A stretch of DNA of 64,000 nt from Opitutia bacterium (lineage in GTDB: Bacteria > Verrucomicrobiota > Verrucomicrobiia > Opitutales > Opitutaceae). A model generated the notes under the pieces. The model had not been told where the DNA came from, made no database searches, and was given only the letters and a program-made list of their open reading frames with translations. Below, one piece after another: positions 8,434-19,902 of this stretch. A program made the translations under genes and the position numbers. The DNA is taken from the NCBI GenBank assembly GCA_016187945.1, contig JACPIT010000004.1, positions 370,854 to 434,853 of the forward strand, read 5' to 3'. Position 1 is the first letter of the stretch. Each line of letters opens with the position of its first letter.

Positions 8434-11427
8434 TCAGGCACCGTGGCAGTTTTTGAACTTCTTGCCGGAGCCGCAGGGGCACGGGTCGTTGCGGCCGACC
8501 TTCGGCGTCTCGCGGCGGATCGTCACGGCCGGGAGTTTGATTTCCTCCTCGGCGGGCGCGGCGGCGGGCGCTTCGCTCGGGCCGGAGGTCGTCACCGTCG
8601 TCTGCGTGGCGGCGGCGAGCGCGGTGGGCGCGGCGGCCGGGCCTTGCAGACGCGCGGAGCGCGCGAGGATGGCGAACAGGTTTTCGAACGCCTCGCGGTT
8701 GGTCGCGGAGCGGAAGAGCGACGTGCAAATCTGCAGGCGCACGTTGTTCATCAGCTCCTCGAAGAAGCGGAACGCCTCGCTCTTGTATTCGGAGAGCGGG
8801 TCTTTCTGGCCGTAGCTGCGCAGGCCGATCGAGCGGCGGAGCTCCTCCATCTCGGTGAGGTGTTCCTGCCAGTGGTGGTCGATGGCGTTGATGACGATGT
8901 AGCGCTCGAGGCCGCCGAGCGCTTGCTGATCCTCGACGGATTCCTTCAGCGCGTAGGCTTGCTTGATGCGCTCGACGAGATCCTTGAGCACGGGCTCAGG
9001 GTCGCTCTTGGCATCGAACTCGGCGATCTTGGCGCTGATCGGAAAATGCGAATTCAGCCAGCCGACGAGGCTCTCGATGTTCGCGGAGGTCGGGCCGCCT
9101 TTCTGGCCGAAGCCGGCGGTCTCGAGTCGAACGGCCAACTCCTCCTCGATCATCTCGAAGATCGTGTCCTTCGCACGCTCCGTGTGCAGGGCGCCGTTGC
9201 GGATGCCGTAGATGACTTCGCGCTGTTTGTTGAGCACGTCGTCGTATTGGAGCAGGCGCTTGCGGATGGAGAAATTCTGCTGCTCGACCTTCTTCTGTGC
9301 GGACTCGATGGAGCGGTTGAGCCACGGGTGCTCGAGTTCCTCGCCCTCCTGCATCGAGCCTTCCATGATCTTCGAGGCGAGGTTGCCCTGAAGGAAGAGG
9401 CGCATGAGGTCGTCCTCGAGCGAGAGGAAGAACTTCGTCATGCCCGGGTCGCCCTGACGCGAGCAACGGCCGCGCAACTGGCGGTCGATGCGGCGCGATT
9501 CGTGGCGCTCGGTGCCGACGACGAAGAGGCCGCCGAGTTCGCGCACGCCTTCGCCGAGTTTGATGTCGGTGCCGCGGCCCGCCATGTTCGTGGCGATGGT
9601 GACGGAGCCGCGCTGGCCGGCGCGGGAGACGATCTCGGCTTCCTGCTGGTGGAACTTCGCGTTCAGCACCGTGTGGATGACGCCGGCGCGCTTGAGCATG
9701 CGCGAGAGCACCTCGGATTGCTCGACCGTGACGGTGCCGACGAGCACGGGCTGGCCGCGCTGGTTGGCTTCCTGGATCGTTTTCACGACCGCGCCGTATT
9801 TGTCGCGGCGGGTTTTGAAAATGGAGTCGTTCTTGTCGACGCGGATGCAGGGCTTGTTCGTCGGGATCTGCGTGACGGCGAGCTTGTAGATCTCGTGGAA
9901 CTCGGTCGCCTCGGTCTCGGCGGTGCCGGTCATGCCCGCGAGCTTCTCATACATGCGGAAGTAATTTTGGATCGTGACCGTGGCGTAGGTGCGCGTCTCG
10001 CGCTCGATGGTGACGCCTTCCTTGGCTTCGACCGCTTGGTGCAGGCCGTCCGACCAGCGGCGGCCGGGCATGACGCGACCGGTGTTCTCGTCGACGATCA
10101 GCACCTTGCCGTCCTGGATGACGTATTCGACGTCGCGCTCGTAGAGCGAGTAGGCGCGGAGGAGCTGCGAGATCGCGTGGATGTCCTCGGAAACGACTTC
10201 GTAGCGCTGCTGGAGCTCGCGTTTGAACTGCTCCTTCTCCTCGGGCGATTTCGCGGTCTCCTTTTCGATCTCGGAAAAATGCGTGGCGAGGTCCGGCAGC
10301 ACGAAGGCGTCCGGGTCGTCGGGGCGGAGATGCTTGCGGCCGACTTCGGTGAGGTCGGCCTGGTGGTTCTTCTCGTCGATGACGTAGAGCAGCTCTTCCT
10401 TGAGCTTGTAGAGCTCCTCCTTCTGGAAATCCGAGTGCATCTCGACGTCGGTTTTGTCGAGGAGCTTGCGCCACTCCGGATTCTCCATGAGGCGCATGAG
10501 CTGCTTGTTCTTCGGCATGCCCAGCTTCACCTGGAGCATCTTCATCGCCGCAGCCTGGCGATCGTCGTTGGAGACGTCCTTCTTTTCGAGCAGGTCGGTG
10601 GCTTCCTTGATGAAGCGGTTGACCATGCGGAGCTGGTCGTTGACGAGCGAGGCGACGGGCGGCTTCAGGCGCGTGAACGGCTGCTCGCGCTCGATCGGGG
10701 CCGGGCCGGAAATGATCAGCGGCGTGCGCGCTTCGTCGACGAGGATCGAGTCGATTTCGTCCACGATGCAATACCAGTGGTCGCGCTGCACCTGGTCGTC
10801 CTTGCGCGTGGCCATGCCGTTGTCGCGCAGGTAATCGAAGCCGAACTCCGACGCCGTGCCGTAGGTGATGTCGCGTTGATACATCTCGCGACGCAGGTCC
10901 GAGGGCATCTGTTGCTGGATGCAGCCGACGCTGAGGCCGAGAAACTGATAAAGGTGCCCCATCCACTCGGAGTCGCGGCGGGCGAGGTAGTCGTTGACGG
11001 TGACGAGCTGCGCGTTGCGGCCGACGAGCGCGTTCAGGTAAAGCGGCAGCGTGGCGACGAGCGTCTTGCCTTCGCCGGTGGCCATTTCCGCGATGCGGCC
11101 TTCGTGCAGCGTGATGCCGCCGATGAGCTGGACGTCGAAATGCACCATGTCCCACGTCAGCTCGTGGTCGCACACGATGACTTTGCGGCCGCACATGCGG
11201 CGGGCGGCGTTCTTCACGGCCGCGAAGGCCTCAGGCAGAACCTGGTCGAGCGTCTCGCCGTTCTTCAGGCGCGTGCGGAACTCGTCGGTCTTCGCGCGGA
11301 GCTGGTCTTCAGTCAGCGACTGGTAGCCTTGTTCAATTTCGTTGATGCGGGCGACGATGGGGCGGCACTTCTCGACGTATTTGCGATGGTGGCGGCCGGC
11401 GAAACGTTTGAAGAGGAAATCGAGCAT
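8434..11427 (-). CDS. secA: Preprotein translocase ATPase SecA
   Basis: 997 aa, slightly longer than E. coli SecA (901). ATP-driven motor that pushes unfolded preproteins through SecYEG at the inner membrane; secY lies at 46.8-48.3 kb. Motor domain 1 carries Walker A ([12 protein letters not shown]) and the DEAD-like motif [14 protein letters not shown]; motif VI-type sequence [11 protein letters not shown] and the [13 protein letters not shown] segment follow. The C-terminus has an Ala/Pro-rich linker ending in the metal-binding tail [18 protein letters not shown] (SEC-C motif), which binds SecB or ribosomes in other species. Single gene, divergent from the ATP-grasp gene across a 154-bp spacer that holds a small palindrome (CCTCGTTTCCAACGAGG). 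Confidence 0.98.
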   Translation of the reverse strand: MLDFLFKRFAGRHHRKYVEKCRPIVARINEIEQGYQSLTEDQLRAKTDEFRTRLKNGETLDQVLPEAFAAVKNAARRMCGRKVIVCDHELTWDMVHFDVQLIGGITLHEGRIAEMATGEGKTLVATLPLYLNALVGRNAQLVTVNDYLARRDSEWMGHLYQFLGLSVGCIQQQMPSDLRREMYQRDITYGTASEFGFDYLRDNGMATRKDDQVQRDHWYCIVDEIDSILVDEARTPLIISGPAPIEREQPFTRLKPPVASLVNDQLRMVNRFIKEATDLLEKKDVSNDDRQAAAMKMLQVKLGMPKNKQLMRLMENPEWRKLLDKTDVEMHSDFQKEELYKLKEELLYVIDEKNHQADLTEVGRKHLRPDDPDAFVLPDLATHFSEIEKETAKSPEEKEQFKRELQQRYEVVSEDIHAISQLLRAYSLYERDVEYVIQDGKVLIVDENTGRVMPGRRWSDGLHQAVEAKEGVTIERETRTYATVTIQNYFRMYEKLAGMTGTAETEATEFHEIYKLAVTQIPTNKPCIRVDKNDSIFKTRRDKYGAVVKTIQEANQRGQPVLVGTVTVEQSEVLSRMLKRAGVIHTVLNAKFHQQEAEIVSRAGQRGSVTIATNMAGRGTDIKLGEGVRELGGLFVVGTERHESRRIDRQLRGRCSRQGDPGMTKFFLSLEDDLMRLFLQGNLASKIMEGSMQEGEELEHPWLNRSIESAQKKVEQQNFSIRKRLLQYDDVLNKQREVIYGIRNGALHTERAKDTIFEMIEEELAVRLETAGFGQKGGPTSANIESLVGWLNSHFPISAKIAEFDAKSDPEPVLKDLVERIKQAYALKESVEDQQALGGLERYIVINAIDHHWQEHLTEMEELRRSIGLRSYGQKDPLSEYKSEAFRFFEELMNNVRLQICTSLFRSATNREAFENLFAILARSARLQGPAAAPTALAAATQTTVTTSGPSEAPAAAPAEEEIKLPAVTIRRETPKVGRNDPCPCGSGKKFKNCHGA

Positions 11428-11581
11428 GAAGGGCGGAAACGATTAGCTGCGTGGAACGACAGCGCAACTGACAAATGGTCCGCGGGGTGTGGAGAGCAAA
11501 CGCCTCGTTTCCAACGAGGTCGACCACGCCCGCAGAAATTAATGTTCGGTTTGCACGCGCCCTGCTCAGTGCCCCTCTGTC

Positions 11582-13069
<1,488 letters not shown>

Positions 13070-13084
13070 GCCGCGGAGCGGCTT

Positions 13085-13220
13085 AAAAGCTCCAAGCTCC
13101 AACCTCCAAACCCCAATGAATTTCCAATCCCTGAATCATCTCCCCGCCGCGCCTCAACCTGTTCGTGGATTTCCGTCTTCTGGTGTTTCTCTGGAGCTTG
13201 GATGTTGGAGCTTGGAGCTT
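13085..13220. repeat. Iterated-word palindrome, word AGCTCCAA
   Basis: Left arm from 13085 repeats AGCTCCAAGCTCCAACCTCC; right arm 13191-13220 carries the complementary TTGGATGTTGGAGCTTGGAG. The arms enclose about 60 bp. One of the large AT-richer palindromes typical of this window; it separates the ATP-grasp and alpha-E genes. Confidence 0.75.
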
Positions 13221-13279
13221 CGCCGGCCTCTTCACCGCCGGCGCACGCACCGCCCGCTCGCCTCCAACCCTCGCACGTA

Positions 13280-14404
13280 ATGCTCTCCCGCGTCGCCAAC
13301 TCCCTCTACTGGCTCAGCCGCTACATCGAGCGCGCCGACAACACCGCACGCCTCGTCGACGTCAATCTCCAGCTCCTGCCCGACATCCGCCGCCTCGACG
13401 ACCAGACGATCGCCGGCCTCTGGATGCCCATCGTGCAGAGCACCGGCGACGACGCGCTCTTCCATTCGCTCCACACCGACGCCAGCGGCGGCGACGTCAC
13501 CGAATTCCTCGTCTTCGAGACCGCCAACCCGAACTCCATCGTCTCCTCCATCAACGAAGCCCGCGAAAACGCCCGCATGGTGCGCGACCAGCTCACCGTC
13601 GAATTCTGGGAAGAGCTGAACCGCCTCTACCTTTTCCTCCACTCGCCCGCCGCCCGCCGCCTCTGGGAACACAGCCCGCACGAATTTTTCCTCGAGGTCA
13701 AAAACAGCTCCCTCCTCCTCAACGGCCTCGCCAACGCCACCGTCGTCCGCAACGAAGGCTGGAGCTTCATGCAGGCCGGCTGCTTCCTCGAACGCGCCGA
13801 CAAAACCTCGCGCATCCTCGACGTCCGCCACGCCACGCTCCCCGCCCGCGGCGCCCCCGCCCGCGTCAGCCAGGAAGACGCCCTCGGCCTCTCCGCCGTG
13901 CTCCGCTCCTGCAGCGCGTGGGACGCCTACAAAGCCCTCCACGGCGCCGAGGTCCAGCCCGCGCACGTCGCCGAGTTCCTCCTCCTCTCCGACAACTTCC
14001 CCCGCTCCGTCCGCTTCTGCGTCCGCGCCCTCGACTCCGCCCTTCGCCACATCTCCGGCACCGCGGGCGACCGCTTCTCCAACGACGCCGAAAAACTCGC
14101 CGGCCGCCTCCTCGCCGAACTCAGCTTCAGCTCCGCCGACGACATTTTCGCCGTCGGCCTCCACACCTACATCGACCAACTCCAGACGCGTCTCAACCTC
14201 ATCGGCGACGCCCTCTTTCAGACCTACATCTTCCAACACTTCCACACCCTCGACGACAACCAGCTCCGCCAGCAGGAAGAACAACAACAGCAACAAGCCG
14301 CCGAGCCGATCGCCGCCGCAGGCGCGCGATCGCGCTGCACTCTCCGAGCGCTCGCGGCACAGGGTAGGGCGAGTCGTCCCGACGAGCCGCCGCAGTCCCC
14401 GTGA
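13280..14404 (+). CDS. Alpha-E domain protein (DUF403)
   Basis: 374 aa from ATG 13280 (LSRVANSLYWLSRYIERAD), the canonical family start; an in-frame upstream ATG at 13202 lies in repeat DNA and was rejected. Almost wholly alpha-helical with conserved ERAD/DKTSRILDVRH segments (YIERADNTARLVDVN and again ERADKTSRILDV), typical of the alpha-E family. Role inferred only from company: with circularly permuted ATP-grasp and transglutaminase genes. After QQEEQQQQQAAEPI the last roughly 35 codons are low complexity and the final dozen are encoded by a GTAG palindrome (14364-14391), so the native C-terminus probably ended earlier and the frame now reads through the repeat. Confidence 0.88.
   Translation: MLSRVANSLYWLSRYIERADNTARLVDVNLQLLPDIRRLDDQTIAGLWMPIVQSTGDDALFHSLHTDASGGDVTEFLVFETANPNSIVSSINEARENARMVRDQLTVEFWEELNRLYLFLHSPAARRLWEHSPHEFFLEVKNSSLLLNGLANATVVRNEGWSFMQAGCFLERADKTSRILDVRHATLPARGAPARVSQEDALGLSAVLRSCSAWDAYKALHGAEVQPAHVAEFLLLSDNFPRSVRFCVRALDSALRHISGTAGDRFSNDAEKLAGRLLAELSFSSADDIFAVGLHTYIDQLQTRLNLIGDALFQTYIFQHFHTLDDNQLRQQEEQQQQQAAEPIAAAGARSRCTLRALAAQGRASRPDEPPQSP
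14364..14391. repeat. GTAG-type REP unit inside the 3' end of the alpha-E gene
   Basis: GTAG foot followed by the hairpin GGCGAGTCGTCCCGACGAGCC. Near-identical to the left unit of the element at 21116-21168. It is translated as the last residues of the alpha-E protein because the TAG of the foot is out of frame. Confidence 0.7.
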
Positions 14405-14667
14405 CCTCCACGCCCTCCGCGATCCTTGCACCGCAGCCCCTCCCGCTCCTCGTCTGGCGCGAGAAAAACTTCTGGTCACAATTCGGGACGAAAACCCACG
14501 AAAGCAGTCGGTTCGATTTTTGCGCGTTTTGCGCCTTCTTGCGGCCAACTGCGCTGTGGATCGGGTTTGGACGCGCAGTCGCGATCTCCGCGTTTCACCC
14601 GCTCTCTCACCCCCGCGCCTGCGTTTCCCGCCGTGGCTGAACCGCACTCCCCCGCCCTCGCCCTAGG

Positions 14668-15552
14668 ATGAAACTCCACACCCTGCACCGCACGCGCTAT
14701 GCCTACGCCGCGCCCGTGCGCGAGAGCTTCAACGAAGCGCGCCTGCGCCCAGCCACGCACGACGGCCAGGAATGCCGCCACTTCGATCTCCGCGTCTCCC
14801 CCGACGCCCGCACCTCGCACTACTTCGACTTCTACGACAACTGCGTTCACCTCTTCGAGATCGCCGCCCCGCACGGCGAACTCGTCGTCGAAGCCACCGC
14901 CCTCGTCTTCACGCGCGACACGCCCGCGCTCCCGCCCGACGCCGCGCCCGCCCCGCTCGCCCGCGTCGACGAATGCCTCCTCCAGGACCGCTGCTACGAT
15001 TTTCTGCCCGACAGCACGTTCGTCGAAACCACGCCCGACACCGCCGCACTCGCCGCCACCGCCATCGCCGGCGCCGGCGCGACCGACGTCTGGCAAGCCG
15101 CCCAAGCCATCATGCGGCACATCCACGCCGAGTTTCGCTACGTTCCCGCATCGACCACCGTGCACACGCACATGCGCGACGTGCTCCGCGCCCGCCACGG
15201 CGTTTGCCAGGATTTCGCGCACGTGATGATCGGCTGCTGCCGCGCGCTGAAAATCCCCGCGCGCTACGTCAGCGGCTACCTCTACAACGGCCCGCGCGGC
15301 CAGCTCCGCGGCGCGCAAGCCAGCCACGCCTGGGTCGAGGTCTACGTCGCCGGCGCCGGCTGGTGCGGCCTCGATCCGACGAACGCCACGCTCGCCGCCA
15401 GCCGCCACGTGAAAGTCGCCGTCGGCCGCGACTACGCCGACGTCTCCCCGCTCAAAGGCACCTACCGCGGCACCGACAAACGCGCGATGACCGTCGAAGT
15501 CCTCGTCACCGAAACCGACGAAGCCCTCCACGCCGAACCGCTCACGCGGTAG
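14668..15552 (+). CDS. Bacterial transglutaminase-like protease/ligase
   Basis: 294 aa. An N-terminal beta domain (about residues 1-85, LHTLHRTRYAYAAPV) is followed by a transglutaminase-like core with a complete Cys-His-Asp triad: Cys180 (RHGVCQDFAH), His220 (ASHAWVEVY) and Asp236 (GLDPTNA). It ends with the family-typical VAVGRDYADVSPLKGTYRG. In this cluster type it is proposed to cleave or cross-link peptides made or tagged by the ATP-grasp/alpha-E partners. The three genes run in one direction but are separated by repeat-laden gaps of 210 and 263 bp. The TAG stop again belongs to a GTAG tetranucleotide. Confidence 0.92.
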   Translation: MKLHTLHRTRYAYAAPVRESFNEARLRPATHDGQECRHFDLRVSPDARTSHYFDFYDNCVHLFEIAAPHGELVVEATALVFTRDTPALPPDAAPAPLARVDECLLQDRCYDFLPDSTFVETTPDTAALAATAIAGAGATDVWQAAQAIMRHIHAEFRYVPASTTVHTHMRDVLRARHGVCQDFAHVMIGCCRALKIPARYVSGYLYNGPRGQLRGAQASHAWVEVYVAGAGWCGLDPTNATLAASRHVKVAVGRDYADVSPLKGTYRGTDKRAMTVEVLVTETDEALHAEPLTR

Positions 15553-15597
15553 CGCGGCGCCTCCGCTTCCCGCCACCGCGTCGCGCCATTCCGCTCC

Positions 15598-15625
15598 AGG
15601 TGGAGCGCATTGACCTCAATGCGCT
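15598..15625. repeat. GGAG-type REP unit (GCGCATTGA hairpin)
   Basis: GGTGGAGCGCATTGACCTCA continues into TGCGCT: a GGAG foot and stem CGCATTGA/TCAATGCG. A diverged, doubled version is at 39195-39269. Confidence 0.65.
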
Positions 15626-15696
15626 CAAACGCCCACCGCAGGCCAAATCCCGACGCTCCGCGCACGTTCCCCCTCGCGCTCCGTCCCGCCTCCAGC

Positions 15697-15832
15697 GCCG
15701 CGCTCGCGAGTTTTTATTCCAGCACGGATTGCACGGATGAAAACCGGATTAACGGATCACACTCTCGAGCGCACACCGTGATCCGTGATAATCCGTGCTA
15801 TCCGTGGTAAAAAAAAGCGCACACACGCGGCA
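15697..15832. repeat. Iterated-word palindrome, word CACGGAT (copy 1)
   Basis: Begins GCCGCGCTCGCGAGTTTTTA, then iterates CACGGAT words, with a complementary right arm (GTGATCCGTGATAATCCGTG) and an A-run followed by GCGCAC. The same unit in the same orientation is at 18641-18775; the two copies bracket the ECF sigma/partner gene pair. Confidence 0.85.
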
Positions 15833-15904
15833 CCACGCACCGCGCCGCGTGCACGCCAACAGCCGCCTGACGCGGGCTGCTCCGCCTCACCGCCGCGTCC
15901 GCCC

Positions 15905-16891
15905 TCACCTCCCGCCCGCCGATTTCTTCTCCACGTATTTCGGCAACAGCGAGCGCTTCAATCCCGCCTCCGCTTCGCGGTGCAACTCGTCCACCGCTTC
16001 CATCTGCTGTGGCGTGAGCACGGAGCGGTAGAACGCCAGCCTGGCCTCGTCGACCGGGATCGTGCCCGTCTTCCGCGCTTCGCGGATAATCTGCGCCTGC
16101 TTCTGGAAGAACTCTTTGCTGCCGTAATCCTGCGCCGCCTCATACGCGCGCAACTGCGCCTTCTGCTCGTCCGTCAGCGGCTCGACCGAGTAGCTCAATC
16201 TCCGCTCCAGCGACGTGGTCGCATACCGGGCATCGCCCCTCACCGGCTCCGTCTCACCCACGTAGCGCTTGTAAGTTTCCTCGCCCAACAACGCCTGGAG
16301 CTGCGCCGCCGTCTCGTTCTGCAACTGCGTCCGCAGCTTCGTGTAGTCCTTCCCGGCGTTGAGACTCTGCAGATCGACCAGCGACGTCTGCTCCTCCGCG
16401 AGCAAATCGACCGCCTTGGCCACGACCTCCTCCGACACCCCGAGCCCGCGCAACACGCCGCCGCGATACGATTCCAGCCACAGGCGCGTGCGACGTGCGT
16501 AGAGCGCGTTGTATTCCGGATCGCTCATCAGTTCCGGAAAAATCCGGCCGCCCCCCATCGTCATCGGTGGCGGCGGCAAACGCACGAGGGGCGCGCGTCC
16601 GGCGTGCTCCGCCTTCAATCGCGCGATGTAGCCGCCGACGTTCGCGCGAGCACGGTCGGCCGCGCTCTGGGTGGCGAGGACCACGCGCTTTCGCTCCGCA
16701 ACGTCGAGCTGCATGTCGACTTCCCGGCGGACCAAAGCCGCTTGTTCCTGCTCCAGAGCGCGGTCCGACCGCGCAAAGTTTTCCCTCTCGCTCGCCAGCG
16801 CCCGCGCCTCCGCGCGCAGCCGCGTCCAGGCGAGCGCGAGCAGCACGCCGACGACCGCGCCGATTCCGATCACGATGATTCGCGTTCTCAT
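15905..16891 (-). CDS. Membrane protein with LTxxQ-like helical repeats, partner of the ECF sigma factor
   Basis: 328 aa from the ATG at 16889-16891, which overlaps the sigma-factor stop (ATGA), a strong sign of translational coupling; in-frame upstream codons overlap the sigma gene and were rejected. One N-terminal transmembrane helix (about residues 4-22), a coiled coil (about 25-75), a Pro-rich linker (LPPPPMTMGGG), then helical segments with LTDEQKAQL, LTPQQMEAV and GVSEEVVAK, reminiscent of LTxxQ motifs in Spy/CpxP-type sensors. The C-terminal region of the sigma factor has the same layout, so the two may share origin or interact. No known family assigned. A role in sensing or in control of the sigma factor is inference. 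Confidence 0.72.
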   Translation of the reverse strand: MRTRIIVIGIGAVVGVLLALAWTRLRAEARALASERENFARSDRALEQEQAALVRREVDMQLDVAERKRVVLATQSAADRARANVGGYIARLKAEHAGRAPLVRLPPPPMTMGGGRIFPELMSDPEYNALYARRTRLWLESYRGGVLRGLGVSEEVVAKAVDLLAEEQTSLVDLQSLNAGKDYTKLRTQLQNETAAQLQALLGEETYKRYVGETEPVRGDARYATTSLERRLSYSVEPLTDEQKAQLRAYEAAQDYGSKEFFQKQAQIIREARKTGTIPVDEARLAFYRSVLTPQQMEAVDELHREAEAGLKRSLLPKYVEKKSAGGR

Positions 16892-18489
16892 GGCCGGGGA
16901 ACCTCCGACGGCGGTCCGTTGAACGGCACGCCGTATTCGCGCGCCGAATTTTTCCCGAGCTTCAACTTCCCCGCGTAAGCCGCCGCGCGCTCGATCTCGA
17001 GCATGCGCGCGCTCACCCGCGTGCCCTCCTGCTCGACGAGCAACTCGCGATACTGCGCCTCCGTCATGATCGCCTTCGCGCCGTCGAGGAACGCCTGCGG
17101 GTAAGGCATGGGGGTGTTCTGCGCAAAACTCTGCTCGGCGGCCTCGCGTCCAGTGCGCTCCCACAATTCACCGAGTTTCTTCGCCCGCTCCCAGTCCGCC
17201 GGATCTTCCTTCGCCTCTGGCGACCACTGCGCACGAGTCGCAAAGGAGCCCCACGGCCCCAAGTAATCCGCGACCTGCTGCGCCTTTCCCGCACCGAGCA
17301 ACGCCGCGATCCGCAAATCGACGGTGCGCGCCGCTTCACGTTCAAGTTCCCGCTTCTCGGCGAGCGTCGCGCATTGGATGCCTTCCTCCTCCGCGAGCTT
17401 GTTCGCGTCGTAGATCGCCTGCGCGCGCTCGACGAGGAGCGTCTTCAACGCGTCGACCTGTTCGGCCGTCAGCTTCAGGTGACGGAAGAGCGGGGCGTAA
17501 GAATCCATCTCGCCCTTGCGCACGATCAGGTCGAGGCGCTTGCGCTCGATCTCGACCGGGTCGGGTGCCGGCAACTCCGCGGCGCTCGGCAGCCGCGCGA
17601 GGTCCGACTGCACCCGCTCAACCTGCGCGACGGCGCGCGCGACCTCCGCCTGGCGCGTGGCGTGTCGCTCGCGGGCGAGCGCGAGAGCGTCGCGCTCGGT
17701 CGCGAGGCTCTGCTGCTGCTGCAGGCACAACACCGCGAGCGTCACCACGCCCGCGCCGACCAACGCCATCGTCACCTTGCTCATGAGAATCGCTGCGCCA
17801 CCGGCCGTCGCTCCCGCCACGGCCGCCCCCGCCGCCGTGGCCGCCGGTCCGACGCTCGCCGCGAGTTCCGCCGGCGCGGCCGCCACGGCGTTCTTCGCCA
17901 TCGACGCGCCGAGCGCGACCGCGCCGCCCGCGAGGCCTTTGCGACGAAGGATGCCGTGCAACTTCTCGAGCGCGCGCTCCACGCGCATGCGCGCGGCGTT
18001 CTCGCCGGTGCCGAGCTGCCGGCCGACTTCGGCGAAGCTGCAGTTGTTGAAAAAACGCAACAGCACCGCCTCGCGATCGGCGTCGCGCAGCTCGTCGAGC
18101 GCCTCGTCGAGGAGCGGACGCAGCGCGTCCCACTCGACCGCTTGCGTCTCCGTCTCGTTGGCGACCAGCAATTCCGTCGCCGCGGCGCGCTCGTGCGTCG
18201 CACGCCGCTGTTCGGCGCGGCGGAGATTGTTCGCCGCCCAGCGCGTGCTCTGGTGCAACCAGCCGGTGAGCAGCGGGTGTCGCGCGAGCGTGGCGGCCTT
18301 GCGGGCGAGATCGATGAAGACCATCTGCGTCACCTCCGCCGCCCGGTGCGGATCGCCATCCATGCGCCGCAACGCGGCCGAATAGACCAGATCGATGTGC
18401 CGTTCGACGAGACGCGCGAAGGCCCGGTCGGAGCGGGTGGTCGCGTAGTCGCGCAGAAGTTCGGCATCCTCATCCATCGGTGGGTTCAT
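16888..18489 (-). CDS. ECF-type RNA polymerase sigma factor with transmembrane C-terminal extension
   Basis: 533 aa from ATG 18489; a second ATG four codons in (18477) is also possible. Residues about 8-90 are sigma region 2 (DLVYSAALRRMDGDPHRAAE and WLHQSTRWAANNLRR); about 125-190 are region 4 (ADREAVLLRFFNNCSFAEVG). A usual ECF sigma ends there. Here an Ala-rich linker leads to one predicted transmembrane helix (MALVGAGVVTLAVLCL, about residues 255-275), a coiled coil, and about 230 residues with LTAEQVDAL. A sigma factor fused to a membrane-spanning sensor-like tail implies membrane sequestration, perhaps with release by proteolysis; that mechanism is inference. Coupled to the downstream membrane gene by a 4-bp overlap. 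No repressor-like anti-sigma gene is adjacent. Confidence 0.85.
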   Translation of the reverse strand: MNPPMDEDAELLRDYATTRSDRAFARLVERHIDLVYSAALRRMDGDPHRAAEVTQMVFIDLARKAATLARHPLLTGWLHQSTRWAANNLRRAEQRRATHERAAATELLVANETETQAVEWDALRPLLDEALDELRDADREAVLLRFFNNCSFAEVGRQLGTGENAARMRVERALEKLHGILRRKGLAGGAVALGASMAKNAVAAAPAELAASVGPAATAAGAAVAGATAGGAAILMSKVTMALVGAGVVTLAVLCLQQQQSLATERDALALARERHATRQAEVARAVAQVERVQSDLARLPSAAELPAPDPVEIERKRLDLIVRKGEMDSYAPLFRHLKLTAEQVDALKTLLVERAQAIYDANKLAEEEGIQCATLAEKRELEREAARTVDLRIAALLGAGKAQQVADYLGPWGSFATRAQWSPEAKEDPADWERAKKLGELWERTGREAAEQSFAQNTPMPYPQAFLDGAKAIMTEAQYRELLVEQEGTRVSARMLEIERAAAYAGKLKLGKNSAREYGVPFNGPPSEVPRP

Positions 18490-18640
18490 CTGCTTACATC
18501 CGCTCGCGCGAGAACCGCACAAAGTTTCCCCCGCCGCCACCGCGAATTTGCTCCGCTGCGGTTTGGCCGGCTTTGGTGGGAGGGTTTTTATGCCCGCCGC
18601 TCGACGTGCGCTCCACATCGCGCCCTATCCCGCATCCCAC

Positions 18641-18775
18641 GCCGCGCTCGCGAGTTTTTATCCGCCACGGATCACACGGATGAAAACCGGGTCAACGGAT
18701 CACTCGCTCGGGCGCGCAGCGTGATCCGTGTTAATCCGTGCCATCCGTGGTCAAAAAAAAAACGCGCACCCGCGA
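18641..18775. repeat. Iterated-word palindrome, word CACGGAT (copy 2)
   Basis: Same start (GCCGCGCTCGCGAGTTTTTA), same word arrangement, same A-run plus CGCGCAC end as copy 1 at 15697-15832. The two copies are directly repeated about 2.9 kb apart. The 370-bp interval between the sigma-factor start (18489) and the UXS stop (18861) otherwise shows nothing recognisable. Confidence 0.85.
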
Positions 18776-18860
18776 CGGGACAAGCGCTCACATCAGCGAC
18801 TCCCGCGCGACGGAGTCCGGTGAGCCAACGGGCGTCGGCTGCGGCGCGGCGGGCTCGCGC

Positions 18861-19787
<927 letters not shown>

Positions 19788-19788
19788 G

Positions 19789-19902
19789 AAATTTTCGATT
19801 TTGGATTTTCGAATCTCGATTTGCCGAACCGGAAGGTCAGCTAAGCCGGCTGAACGTTGCTTAATGGAAATCGAAAATCGAGAATCGAAAATCGAAAATC
19901 AG
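19789..19902. repeat. Iterated-word palindrome, word TCGAAAA
   Basis: Left arm 19789-19825 reads as ATTTTCGATTTTGGATTTTC; right arm 19866-19902 is made of TCGAAAATCGAGAATCGAAA words. The tgt stop codon (19899-19901) lies in the right arm. Related elements at 42568-42700 and 48308-48414. Confidence 0.8.

Noticed and set aside
15713-18775. The sigma factor/partner pair as an IS-type composite transposon
   Set aside because: The flanking repeats contain no transposase and show no clear target-site duplication; only direct repeats are demonstrable.
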